Positions 7,253-14,104 of a stretch of 33,110 nt of DNA are shown here, one piece after another. Position 1 is the first letter of the stretch. Every line of letters starts with the position of its first letter. Below the pieces are notes generated by a model, which did not search any database, was not told the DNA's origin, and worked only from the letters and a program-made list of their open reading frames with translations. This DNA is from an uncultured Prevotella sp. (GTDB lineage: Bacteria > Bacteroidota > Bacteroidia > Bacteroidales > Bacteroidaceae), in assembly GCA_934196725.1 (NCBI GenBank), contig CAKPWR010000030.1, positions 1 through 33,110 of the forward strand, in the 5' to 3' direction. The translations under genes and the position numbers were made by a program.

Positions 7253-9871
7253 TTATCCATGCACCTTGATAAAAACTGAGTCACTGAGTTTCTGAGTCAC
7301 CGAGTCAGTCTCCCTCACACGGATATAACCCCGATGCACCCAGTTGCGCAGCATCTTTGCCGTTCCACGCGAACTCATCTCGTAATCCTGACGCAAACTC
7401 TCCACCTGGCGATAGCTGAACTCCTCAGGCAAGAGCCCCAGAATGCTTGCCGGACCACGCTTGCTCTCCTTCACCCCGTCGCGCTCAGCACGCTTGATGG
7501 CATCGCCAAAGAATCTCATCTTGCAGTACAGGTCATAACGCTCACTCCAACGGATGAACTCCTCAATCTCCGGCTCCCATTTGCAACCATTCGCCACATA
7601 AAGCACGCACGCCTTCAGATAAGCTATCACATTGGCACGGAAACTCAGATTCTCATACACCCTGTCTTGCGACAAACGGGCGAAATCGGCATTCTCATCC
7701 TTCAGTTTCTCAGCCAGTTCGAAAGCCTCACGACAGTCGATATCGCCCGAAATCTTACAGAGATTCTCGATATACGGCTTCAGCTGCTCACGGAATTCAT
7801 CGTCATACTCCCCGAATCTCGGAATATCATCGCCTATCTCACGCTCCGGAATGGTGCAGAAATTGATACGCGAAATCGGACCGTCCGTCAGCACGTTCTT
7901 GAAGTATCTGATGCCCTTCTGAATGGTAGAAGAAGCATTCCAGTTGAAACGGATGGTGACTCTCTCCGTGACGCTCTGGGCACCCACGCGGGTCTGACCG
8001 TAGATGTTGCAGGGGTCCGCTGCCAGACACATGATGCGGAACTGCTGGTTACCGGTACCCTTCAAGGCATCAAACTGGTCTATCTCGTTCAGCGAGGTAT
8101 AGAGGAAATGCTCCTGCGCCTCGGCAGTACGCATCACGAAGGCAGGATTGGTCATATCGGCATCTATCTCCTGGATGATGAGGTTGGCTGGTCGCTTACG
8201 CTTGTCCTTGTTGGCACCCTTGCGCATCATCTCGTCCTTCCATTCCTTCTCGCGCTGCAGGTTCTCCTGATCACGCTTGCGGATGTCCTCCATAATCATA
8301 GAAATCGGTTTCTGCACGCTGCTCTTTCCGGCACCTGTGCTGGCAAAAAGGCAACACATCAGAGTGGCCTCGTGCTTCACGTTGTCGATATACTTGAAAC
8401 GGGCACGCCACAGATGAGTGGCGAGAGGAGGAAAGATGGCGCATGCCACTGCCGGCTTGTAGATGTCAGGAGTCTTGGAGACGAGGAGCTCCACCAGCCT
8501 TGGCAGCTTCTCCGGCATCTTGGGAGGATCGGGATAAGCGGATTCAGAACTTTGAACGGGGAACTGTGAACTTTGAACTTCATGATTACCACCAGCAATC
8601 GAATTCATCACTCTTCCCTCTTCACTCTTCACTTCCATCGCCTGCTTCTCTGCCGTAGCATTGATGCGTATGACGTCACGGGAGAAAGGTTTTGAACTGT
8701 CGCCATATTTCGCATAGAAATCATGGATCAGCTGATGGCAGTCGGGCTCCTGATAATAGCTCGGCATTTTCTCTGCCACCACCTTCATCAGTTCCTCTTC
8801 GCTCATCACCCTCGAAGCTCCCGCGCTCAAGATAGCGAGGAGGGAGGAGTGGCGTGAGCCCACGGTATCAATCTCCATCCCCTTCAGTCCCGCTGCCTCA
8901 CGAAAGAGTTCAAAAGCTATCAGAGTTTTCTCGCTGGCTGGACTCAGAGAAGTGCTTTTTTTGCCAAAATCATGTCGTTCGTAAGACGGATTTGGAGAAT
9001 TCAAGGATTTTACAGGTTGAGTTCCAGAAGCAGCAGTTTTTACAGGGTTTCCTTCGGAAATCGCCCCAGAATCGCCAATAAAATCCCCTTTTTTATCCAC
9101 CGAATCATGTCGTTCGTAAGACACTGTATGTCGTTCGTAAGACGGATTTGGAGAATTCAAGGATTTTACAGGTGCGATATTTACCCCCGGAACCTTGCGC
9201 CCATCAATCGTGAGACCACGCTGGACGAAAGCATCCCTTCTGAGTTTGATTTCCTCAGCATCCAGCACCCGATACCAATCCTTGGAGCGGTAGATTTCGG
9301 AATCCTGATCTGTAATAAAAATCATACGTTCAGGCGATACGCAACTCTCGTCATACGGCACGCCCAGCGCCTCACAATAAGCCCGCTGCGTCTCCTCGAT
9401 GGTCATACCAATCGGCATACGGATGTCGATATGCAGCTTCTTCCTGGCGGAATACTCCAGGTGCAGCAGGGCACCGTGCCAGATAGAATCCCCGCAGTTC
9501 AGCTCACGAGCACGCTCCAGAGCAGCAGCCACCACATCCTTGTCATCCACATCGACAGTAGTCTGGAAGAGGAACGCCGTTGGGTCAGCATTATCCTGTG
9601 CCCTGCGGTTCTTAAGAAAGCGGTAGTAGTGGGCGCAGCGGAAGGGCAACTGTCCCTTGACCCGCTGTTGCGCCTTGGCGAGCGCCGTCTCATTGGCATT
9701 ATCCACGCTGCGAATGGATTTCTCGCCACGTATCTGCAGCACCATCTCGTGCAACCAAGGCAGTCGGATGGTCTTATCATACTCCGAGAGCGGCTGGCAG
9801 CCTACGCTGCCCTTATTGCCCCCTCGGAACCCATTAAATGCAATCTGATGTTGTATCTGTTCTTTTTTCAT
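7253..9871 (-). CDS. VirE N-terminal / DUF3987 (BT4734-type) primase-helicase-like protein
   Basis: 872 aa. Residues about 40-220 match the VirE/BT4734 N-terminal domain (QTTVDVDDKDVV, YSARKKLHIDIRMPIG, SPERMIFITDQDSEIY). A linker follows with two copies of a 15-residue repeat, PVKSLNSPNPSYERH. The rest is DUF3987, an ATPase-like domain with Walker A motif ASTGAGKSS (K516). Related proteins act in phage and plasmid replication or are called virulence-associated protein E; primase-helicase activity here is inferred from the family. I chose ATG 9871 over an in-frame GTG at 9877. The C-terminal codons (7276-7306) share 29 of 31 bases with the inverted repeat at 15437-15645. No promoter is visible; upstream lies the minisatellite. 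Frequent Bacteroidota chromosomal gene, so presence alone does not prove a prophage. Confidence 0.85.
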   Translation of the reverse strand: MKKEQIQHQIAFNGFRGGNKGSVGCQPLSEYDKTIRLPWLHEMVLQIRGEKSIRSVDNANETALAKAQQRVKGQLPFRCAHYYRFLKNRRAQDNADPTAFLFQTTVDVDDKDVVAAALERARELNCGDSIWHGALLHLEYSARKKLHIDIRMPIGMTIEETQRAYCEALGVPYDESCVSPERMIFITDQDSEIYRSKDWYRVLDAEEIKLRRDAFVQRGLTIDGRKVPGVNIAPVKSLNSPNPSYERHTVSYERHDSVDKKGDFIGDSGAISEGNPVKTAASGTQPVKSLNSPNPSYERHDFGKKSTSLSPASEKTLIAFELFREAAGLKGMEIDTVGSRHSSLLAILSAGASRVMSEEELMKVVAEKMPSYYQEPDCHQLIHDFYAKYGDSSKPFSRDVIRINATAEKQAMEVKSEEGRVMNSIAGGNHEVQSSQFPVQSSESAYPDPPKMPEKLPRLVELLVSKTPDIYKPAVACAIFPPLATHLWRARFKYIDNVKHEATLMCCLFASTGAGKSSVQKPISMIMEDIRKRDQENLQREKEWKDEMMRKGANKDKRKRPANLIIQEIDADMTNPAFVMRTAEAQEHFLYTSLNEIDQFDALKGTGNQQFRIMCLAADPCNIYGQTRVGAQSVTERVTIRFNWNASSTIQKGIRYFKNVLTDGPISRINFCTIPEREIGDDIPRFGEYDDEFREQLKPYIENLCKISGDIDCREAFELAEKLKDENADFARLSQDRVYENLSFRANVIAYLKACVLYVANGCKWEPEIEEFIRWSERYDLYCKMRFFGDAIKRAERDGVKESKRGPASILGLLPEEFSYRQVESLRQDYEMSSRGTAKMLRNWVHRGYIRVRETDSVTQKLSDSVFIKVHG
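8973..9173 (-). repeat. In-frame 45-bp duplication in the VirE/DUF3987 linker
   Basis: 8973-9017 and 9129-9173 are identical 45-mers, each coding the 15 residues PVKSLNSPNPSYERH. A partial third copy of the end (TGTCGTTCGTAAGAC) is at 9108-9122, giving a further SYERH. The unit keeps the reading frame, so copy changes alter only linker length between the N-terminal and ATPase domains. Confidence 0.9.
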
Positions 9872-9958
9872 AATCACAAAAAAAAATAAAACAAAGCTCT
9901 CGCTCTCCTGCCCCTTCCCCAGCCCCCTTCAGAAAGGAAGCAGCGGAGGAAGCTAAGC

Positions 9959-10030
9959 AGAAAAGAAAGAAAGAAGGAGGAAAGAAGGAGAAAGAAGGAG
10001 AAAGAAGGAGAAGGAAAGGGAGAAAGAAAG
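9959..10030 (+). repeat. 72-base uninterrupted purine tract with 10-bp repeats
   Basis: The plus strand is only A and G from 9959 to 10030. Inside it AAAGAAGGAG (one variant) repeats about four times at 9971-10010. Mirror-like purine tracts of this length can form triplex DNA; nothing codes here. Confidence 0.75.
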
Positions 10031-10049
10031 CCCCCTAGCAAAGAAGAGC

Positions 10050-10357
10050 GGAAGAAAGCCCCCTCTCGAAGGAAGAAAGCCCCCCTCGAAGGAAGAAAGC
10101 CCCCCTCGAAGGAAGAAAGCTCCCCTCGAAGGAAGAAAGCCCCCCTCGAAGGAAGAAAGCCCCCTCGAAGGAAGAAAGCCCCCTCGAAGGAAGAAAGCCC
10201 CCTCGAAGGAAGAAAGCCCCCCTCGAAGGAAGAAAGCCCCTCTCGAAGGAAGAAAGCCCCCCTCAAAGGAAGAAAGCCCCCCTCGAAGGAAGAAAGCCCC
10301 CCTCGAAGGAAGAAAGCCCCCCTCGAAGGAAGAAAGCCCCTCTCGAAAAAGGAAAGC
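10050..10357. repeat. 20-bp minisatellite, about 15 units
   Basis: Units of the form CCCCCCTCGAAGGAAGAAAG run head to tail, mostly 20 bp with three of 19 bp (10161-10217) and slightly worn ends. A 20-bp unit does not keep a reading frame, so the long ORFs through it are not genes. The minus strand carries a run of four to six Gs in nearly every unit. It lies between the antirepressor-like gene stop (10455) and the VirE/DUF3987 start (9871), so it is probably transcribed as leader or spacer RNA. No spacer-repeat alternation, so not CRISPR. Confidence 0.9.
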
Positions 10358-10370
10358 CCCTCTCTCGCCC

Positions 10371-10399
10371 CCGTTCCAGGCGATTCCATCGCCTGGTCC
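10371..10399. repeat. Conserved hairpin (copy 2)
   Basis: CCAGGCGA (10376-10383), loop TTCCA, TCGCCTGG (10389-10396), with the same flanks as 6561-6587. It lies about 55 bases after the stop of the antirepressor-like gene. There is no T-run beside it, so it is not a typical intrinsic terminator; processing, mRNA stabilisation or a REP-like repeat are alternatives. Confidence 0.75.
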
Positions 10400-10454
10400 C
10401 CCTTTCCGGTCCCCCGAGGCCCCCTTCCGAAGAAGCCAAAAGCGCCCCTCCTTT

Positions 10455-11633
10455 TTACCCCAGGCTTCTCACCTCGTAATTCCCAGCGAGGTCCCAGCAG
10501 CGCTGCGCGAGGTCATGGATAAACTTGCGCCCCTTCTCTGTCCATACCAGATAGAGCTTGGTTCTCACTTGCCCCAAGTCTCCATCGCCATTCCCCCTCA
10601 TCTTAGCACAGAATCTGGTGCGGCTCTTCGCCAGCCCCATGTGAGCATAATCCGCATAGAGCATATACTGTCCGCTCTGGTAATACTGGATATGCAGCGT
10701 ACAGAGCGAGCGGTTCAGCTCCTGAGCCGTGATGCCCAGCTCCTTAGCCACCTGCGTAGTCGTGAAGCAGGAAACGGAATCCAGCACATTGTCGCTGTAA
10801 AGCGCCTTCGGCATCAGTCCGTCCACCTGTCTTTCCAGCGCGATGATGTTCTCGCCCTTGCTGGCAATCTGCACCACCTGCTCATCCACAACCCCGTTCA
10901 GACGTCTGATTTCCCCATCCTGCTCAACAATGAGCTTCCTGTCCACCGCCATCTGAACCTTCTGCTGATGCAGCTGCACGATGTGTTCTCCCAGCTTCAC
11001 GTTCAGGCGATGCAGCTTCTCCTTCTGCTCGTCCAGCAGTTTCTTCTGAACCTCCAACAGATGCTCCTTCTCCTTGAGCGTAGCACGGAGAACCTCCTCT
11101 GCATTGCGGATGGTCTCCTCCTCGCTCTCTCCCGGATGCACCGGAAGATAACCGCCCGTCAGGCGAATCTGCGGAAGCACCACCGACGTTACCCAATCCT
11201 TGAAACGCAGGGCAGAATCCAGCTTGGAACCGAGCACCAGGGCATAGAATCCGCTCTCGTTGACGAAGATCATCTGTATGATCTGAACCTTGCCCACACA
11301 AAAACCATAACGGTTCTTGGCAATTCTAGCCACACCGCGTTTCACGGTGTCGCTAGACCTAACATGCTGTTTTACAGCATCTGATGCTTTCTTATATCCG
11401 AGCGCATCACAAACATCCTTCGCACAGAACAGAGGTTCGCCGTCCATTCCCACTGCCGTGCGAACCTTTCCGAACTCCGGATTCTCAAATGCAAAAACCT
11501 GCTCAGCCTCCTTCTTGGCAGACTGCGCATCATTCTTGCCCGACTGTGCACCATCCATTACAGACTGTGCACCCTTTTTAGCAGAGTCGGCATTCATGCC
11601 GCCCTCAGCCTTCTGATTAAATGATTTCATCAT
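10455..11633 (-). CDS. Phage antirepressor-like protein, Bro-N and KilAC domains
   Basis: 392 aa. After a hydrophilic N-terminus with three 7-residue repeats (GAQSVMD, GAQSGKN, DAQSAKK; residues about 21-41), a Bro-N domain spans about 47-155 (VRTAVGMDGEPLFCAKDVCDALGY, FVNESGFYALVLGSKL, FKDWVTSVVLPQIR). A coiled coil occupies about 170-285 and a KilAC-type DNA-binding domain about 290-385 (TTTQVAKELGITAQELNRSL). This arrangement is typical of phage antirepressor/Rha-like regulators that counter a lysogeny repressor. No repressor gene is visible. ATG 11633 and 11630 are adjacent and equally possible. A promoter at 11856-11863 leaves a leader of roughly 215 bases. Confidence 0.85.
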   Translation of the reverse strand: MMKSFNQKAEGGMNADSAKKGAQSVMDGAQSGKNDAQSAKKEAEQVFAFENPEFGKVRTAVGMDGEPLFCAKDVCDALGYKKASDAVKQHVRSSDTVKRGVARIAKNRYGFCVGKVQIIQMIFVNESGFYALVLGSKLDSALRFKDWVTSVVLPQIRLTGGYLPVHPGESEEETIRNAEEVLRATLKEKEHLLEVQKKLLDEQKEKLHRLNVKLGEHIVQLHQQKVQMAVDRKLIVEQDGEIRRLNGVVDEQVVQIASKGENIIALERQVDGLMPKALYSDNVLDSVSCFTTTQVAKELGITAQELNRSLCTLHIQYYQSGQYMLYADYAHMGLAKSRTRFCAKMRGNGDGDLGQVRTKLYLVWTEKGRKFIHDLAQRCWDLAGNYEVRSLG

Positions 11634-11682
11634 AGTTGTAAAAAATTAAAAATGAATAAAATAGAAATATCGTTTTCGAAAC

Positions 11683-11706
11683 TTATCCCCAAAACACCAG
11701 GGATAA
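11683..11706. repeat. Leader hairpin near the antirepressor-like gene start
   Basis: TTATCCC (11683-11689) pairs with GGGATAA (11700-11706) across a 10-base loop, within the leader about 50-75 bases before the ATG. Flanking CGAAACTT(A/G)TC(C/T)CC occurs twice. Confidence 0.45.
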
Positions 11707-11811
11707 CGAAACTTGTCTCCACACGCCCTAAACGAACGTCAATTGTATCAGCCTTGTCAAAGAACGATGGGCCAATACGCTGATGCCATTCTTTTGGAAC
11801 GGCGGGATACG

Positions 11812-11852
11812 AAAAAGCCCCGGATAACAGAACCGGCTCGTTCTGAAATCCG
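11812..11852 (-). promoter_or_regulatory. Possible attenuator hairpin at the 5' end of the antirepressor-like transcript
   Basis: On the minus strand CGGATTTCAGAAC pairs with GTTCTGTTATCCG (5 bp, a 2-base internal loop, 6 bp; loop GAGCCG) and is followed by GGGGC and five Ts. It begins almost at the predicted transcription start, so it may be an early terminator/attenuator or a 5' stabilising hairpin. Confidence 0.5.
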
Positions 11853-11855
11853 AGG

Positions 11856-11863
11856 CAAAAGTA
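11856..11863 (-). promoter_or_regulatory. -7 box of the antirepressor-like gene
   Basis: TACTTTTG on the minus strand, followed by CC, fits the Bacteroidota -7 consensus. The predicted start is near 11849. Confidence 0.6.
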
Positions 11864-11880
11864 TAAAGAAATGGCGATAT

Positions 11881-11913
11881 ATCTTTATAAACTTTATATA
11901 ACGTTATAAAGAT
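11881..11913. promoter_or_regulatory. Perfect 10-bp inverted repeat over the -33 region
   Basis: ATCTTTATAA (11881-11890) and TTATAAAGAT (11904-11913) are perfect arms with a 13-base spacer. They cover the -33 area of the antirepressor-like promoter, where a dimeric repressor would act. The rest of 11914-12041 is AT-rich with no gene seen. Confidence 0.5.
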
Positions 11914-12041
11914 TATACACATATAATCCACTCTATTTCAACACCTTACAACAAAATTTTTTTTTAAGTTTTTTCGACACATTATACGGCAAAGGCTTCC
12001 GATATGATAATGAGCGGGGGATAATCTCTTCATCACTATAC

Positions 12042-12083
12042 AAAAAAAACCTACAGTCCCCCAAAAGAGAGAGGGACCATAGG
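12042..12083 (-). terminator. Rho-independent terminator of the secreted coiled-coil gene
   Basis: On the minus strand CCTATGGTCCC pairs with GGGACTGTAGG (two mismatches) and is followed by eight Ts. It lies about 80 bases after the stop at 12165. Confidence 0.75.
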
Positions 12084-12164
12084 CTTGATTCGCAAATTAT
12101 AACTACTAAACTAATTAGATATTTTCGTTATTAAAACTGAGATTTCTTGTTTTAAATCTGAAAA

Positions 12165-12767
12165 TTACTTTTTCATATCTGAGATTTCTTGTTTCAACTG
12201 GTCAATCTGTGATTGCAAAACATCAATCATTGTCTTCATGTATGCTGCATTTGCCTCCAAATTATCATTCTGCTTCTGCAACACCTCAATCCTAGCTCTA
12301 TTATCGTATGAAAAATCGAGATTCTCCTTATGAGATGTTTCAATCATTTTCTGCATATCAGCCTGCATTTGTTCAGCCTTAGCCTCCACCTCAGCCTTCA
12401 TTTCTGTAGCCTTAGCTACCGCATCATTATAGGCTTTATCTGCATTACTAGCTAATTCCTTAAAAGCTTTATCGTACTTATTCTCTACATAACTAATCTG
12501 ATTTCTATTCTCCTTGGTTTCATTTCGAAGATAAGTAAAAGACTCATTAAACTGATTCTGCAAATCCGCAAAAGAAGTCACAATATTACCCTCGGCTGAG
12601 ACATTATCACCAGTAAAGGTGATGTTCTTGATGTCATTATGGCCCAAAGTGATGGTGCTGCCATTCTGAAGGCTGATAACCATGCTATACTCCTTCTCGG
12701 TCTGAGCAAAGGCAGCAACTGAATTGAATACGCATAAAACAATAGCGATAAGTATATTTTTTTTCAT
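12165..12767 (-). CDS. Exported coiled-coil protein, function unknown
   Basis: 200 aa. Signal peptide 1-21 (cut expected after AFA). Residues 28-53 (MVISLQNGSTITLGHNDIKN, then ITF) resemble a short beta-rich module common at the start of small exported Bacteroidota proteins. From about 68 to the end it is an almost continuous heptad-like coiled coil rich in Ala, Glu, Gln and Lys (KATEMKAEVEAKAEQMQADM). No cysteine follows the signal peptide in the mature protein and no C-terminal membrane segment is seen, so it should be a soluble periplasmic or secreted oligomer. It starts 23 bases after the 156-aa gene on the same strand, so the two probably form an operon ending at the terminator at 12042. 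Not recognised beyond this. Confidence 0.75.
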   Translation of the reverse strand: MKKNILIAIVLCVFNSVAAFAQTEKEYSMVISLQNGSTITLGHNDIKNITFTGDNVSAEGNIVTSFADLQNQFNESFTYLRNETKENRNQISYVENKYDKAFKELASNADKAYNDAVAKATEMKAEVEAKAEQMQADMQKMIETSHKENLDFSYDNRARIEVLQKQNDNLEANAAYMKTMIDVLQSQIDQLKQEISDMKK

Positions 12768-12790
12768 AATCGTTCTTTTTTTGATAGTTA

Positions 12791-13261
12791 TTAATTCTTG
12801 ATCTTGATGGCTCCCTTCTCGGTCTTGAGAACGAGGATGCCTGCAGGCAACTGGCTGAAATCTACAGATGCCGTGCCCTCTTCGCTGACCGTCTGGTGGA
12901 GAACCACCTTGCCATCAGCTGTGGCTACAATCACCTTGCTGCCAGGAGTGAGTCCCGACATCTTTGAACCGAAACCGAAGGCTGGATTCGACTCTATCTG
13001 ATCGATACCCGTCGGAATGGCAGGGACAAACTGGAAGGCACCTACATCCTTGGCATCAACCGTTACGCTCTCGCCCTTATCCGATTTCACCACCAGAATA
13101 TTGTTCTGGAAAGTAATGACCGGCTTGTCGGCAAGATAAAATTCATAAATAGTCCCCGAAATGTCGATGGTTATCATTGGCTGCGAACTCGCCCAGGAGC
13201 CTAGAGGCGCCAGCAGGAACCCGCATGCCATCAACACTTTAATGATAGTTCTTTTTCTCAT
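12791..13261 (-). CDS. Exported protein with T9SS-like C-terminal sorting fold
   Basis: 156 aa. Signal peptide 1-24 (cut after SWA). Residues 27-75 form a short beta-rich module (MITIDISGTIYEFYLADKPV). The last about 60 residues (GLTPGSKVIVATADGKVVLH, then QLPAGILVLKTEKGAIKIKN) look like the type-A C-terminal domain used by Bacteroidota type IX secretion substrates, or a degenerate form. Whether this strain has type IX secretion cannot be judged here. Such small proteins are often found with a signal peptide, a middle module and this tail; the function is unknown. It is the first gene of a likely two-gene operon with the coiled-coil protein. Confidence 0.75.
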   Translation of the reverse strand: MRKRTIIKVLMACGFLLAPLGSWASSQPMITIDISGTIYEFYLADKPVITFQNNILVVKSDKGESVTVDAKDVGAFQFVPAIPTGIDQIESNPAFGFGSKMSGLTPGSKVIVATADGKVVLHQTVSEEGTASVDFSQLPAGILVLKTEKGAIKIKN

Positions 13262-13348
13262 AAATTAAAGGTTATTAAATGAATACTACTCCCCCTGGAC
13301 AACCGGAAGTCATGTAGACTTTCGGTCATCACTCTGGGATTACAGCTG

Positions 13349-13380
13349 TAAAGATATAAAAAATACATGAAAGTCATGTA
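13349..13380 (-). promoter_or_regulatory. Weak -7 box and TACATGA palindrome before the secreted pair
   Basis: TATCTTTA (minus, 13349-13356) fits the -7 consensus except the last base. A perfect palindrome TACATGA-AAG-TCATGTA (13364-13380) covers the -33 zone, and AAGTCATGTA recurs at 13307-13316. This suggests a regulated promoter, though the box is imperfect. Confidence 0.35.
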
Positions 13381-13463
13381 AAGAAATCCGAAAAACATCG
13401 AATTTAGGTTAAGAAAGCTGCTTTCTGACTGCTTTTCTGACTATCCGGCACACAAATTGGTAA

Positions 13464-13530
13464 CTGAACTTCGCATGTGGGGATGTTAAGAGAAGTTAGG
13501 AAAGTTAAGGGAAGTTAGGGAGAAGTTCAG
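13464..13530. repeat. Inverted repeat around GTTA-rich repeats in a 277-base gap
   Basis: CTGAACTTC (13464-13472) is matched by GAAGTTCAG (13522-13530). The loop holds four worn copies of AGTTAAGG/AGTTAGGG. The gap 13262-13538 otherwise contains no gene. It lies just after the stop of the 174-aa gene, so it may act as its 3' end although no T-run follows. Confidence 0.45.
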
Positions 13531-13538
13531 CAATCACC

Positions 13539-14063
13539 TTACGGTCTCAGAAGATTCTTCAGTGCCTTGGCTTCCTCGCACCACGCCTTGGAGTTGCCCA
13601 TGTTCGAGATGTTGTTGCTCACCGATGCCTTAGCAACGCCCTCCATATCTGCAGCATTGTCGAACACCAGCTGGAATGCCCTCCACTGCAGTCTGCCAGA
13701 AGTGGGATGGCGCAGATGCAGCAGGTCGGAAACGATATGCACCATGTAGCCATACTCCATCTGAGTCTTCGTCCAATGAAACATCTGGCCTTTCACCTGG
13801 CAGTATCCATTGACCGTCAGCAGTTGCCACAGCTTCTTCGCCTCGGAGCTCTGCATCACCTTCCAGTCATCATTGCCCGGCGCTCCCTTCTCCTCCTTCG
13901 GTTTTCCGCAGTTGTTATACACGGGTTTGATGACGGGTCCCGAGATGGTGCCATAATTATAAATCGGTGCATGAAAATGATTTTCAGCCGGTTTCATCGC
14001 CTTCAGGATTTCCATCAATTCCTCCTTTTCATTCATTTCGTTCATTTCGTTCATTTCGTTCAT
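13539..14063 (-). CDS. Unrecognised protein, second of a two-gene pair
   Basis: 174 aa from ATG 14063, but the start is uncertain. The first codons are four copies of a 9-bp unit (MNE MNE MNE MNE), and an ideal AAGGAGGA ribosome site lies just before a later in-frame ATG at 14015 (residue 17, MEILKAMKP). Residues 28-45 read NHFHAPIYNYGTISGPVI, which matches the tail of the upstream 350-aa protein. Residues 70-165 are mixed helical with many aromatics (LLTVNGYCQVKGQMFHW). No signal peptide or membrane segment, so cytoplasmic. No family is recognised. It lies 41 bases after the 350-aa gene and is surely co-transcribed with it. Confidence 0.65.
   Translation of the reverse strand: MNEMNEMNEMNEKEELMEILKAMKPAENHFHAPIYNYGTISGPVIKPVYNNCGKPKEEKGAPGNDDWKVMQSSEAKKLWQLLTVNGYCQVKGQMFHWTKTQMEYGYMVHIVSDLLHLRHPTSGRLQWRAFQLVFDNAADMEGVAKASVSNNISNMGNSKAWCEEAKALKNLLRP
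14028..14063 (-). repeat. 9-bp tandem repeat of start codons
   Basis: Four units of ATGAACGAA (last one ATGAATGAA) place four in-frame ATGs in a row at the 5' end of the 174-aa gene. Copy-number change would keep the frame. Confidence 0.85.
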
Positions 14064-14104
14064 TTTAAAAGGTTATTTATTTTTATTCGTTTTCAAAGTT
14101 TTTT

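Noticed and set aside
7334..8569. 411-codon open frame on the plus strand
   Set aside because: It is the shadow of the VirE/DUF3987 gene on the opposite strand, which has clear family motifs. Its own translation has no domain-like features or promoter.
10050..10357. CRISPR array
   Set aside because: The 20-bp repeats are directly adjacent, with no unique spacers and no cas genes.
9874..10389. 171-codon minus frame starting MESPGTGA, rich in Phe, Leu, Gly
   Set aside because: It is a translation of the 20-bp minisatellite. The unit is not a multiple of three, so the reading phase changes with each unit. The matching MESPGTGA in the 6158-6670 frame comes only from the conserved hairpin DNA.
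11713..11901. 62-codon plus frame in the antirepressor leader region
   Set aside because: No promoter, no domain, and it overlaps a better explained leader with hairpins and promoter on the other strand.
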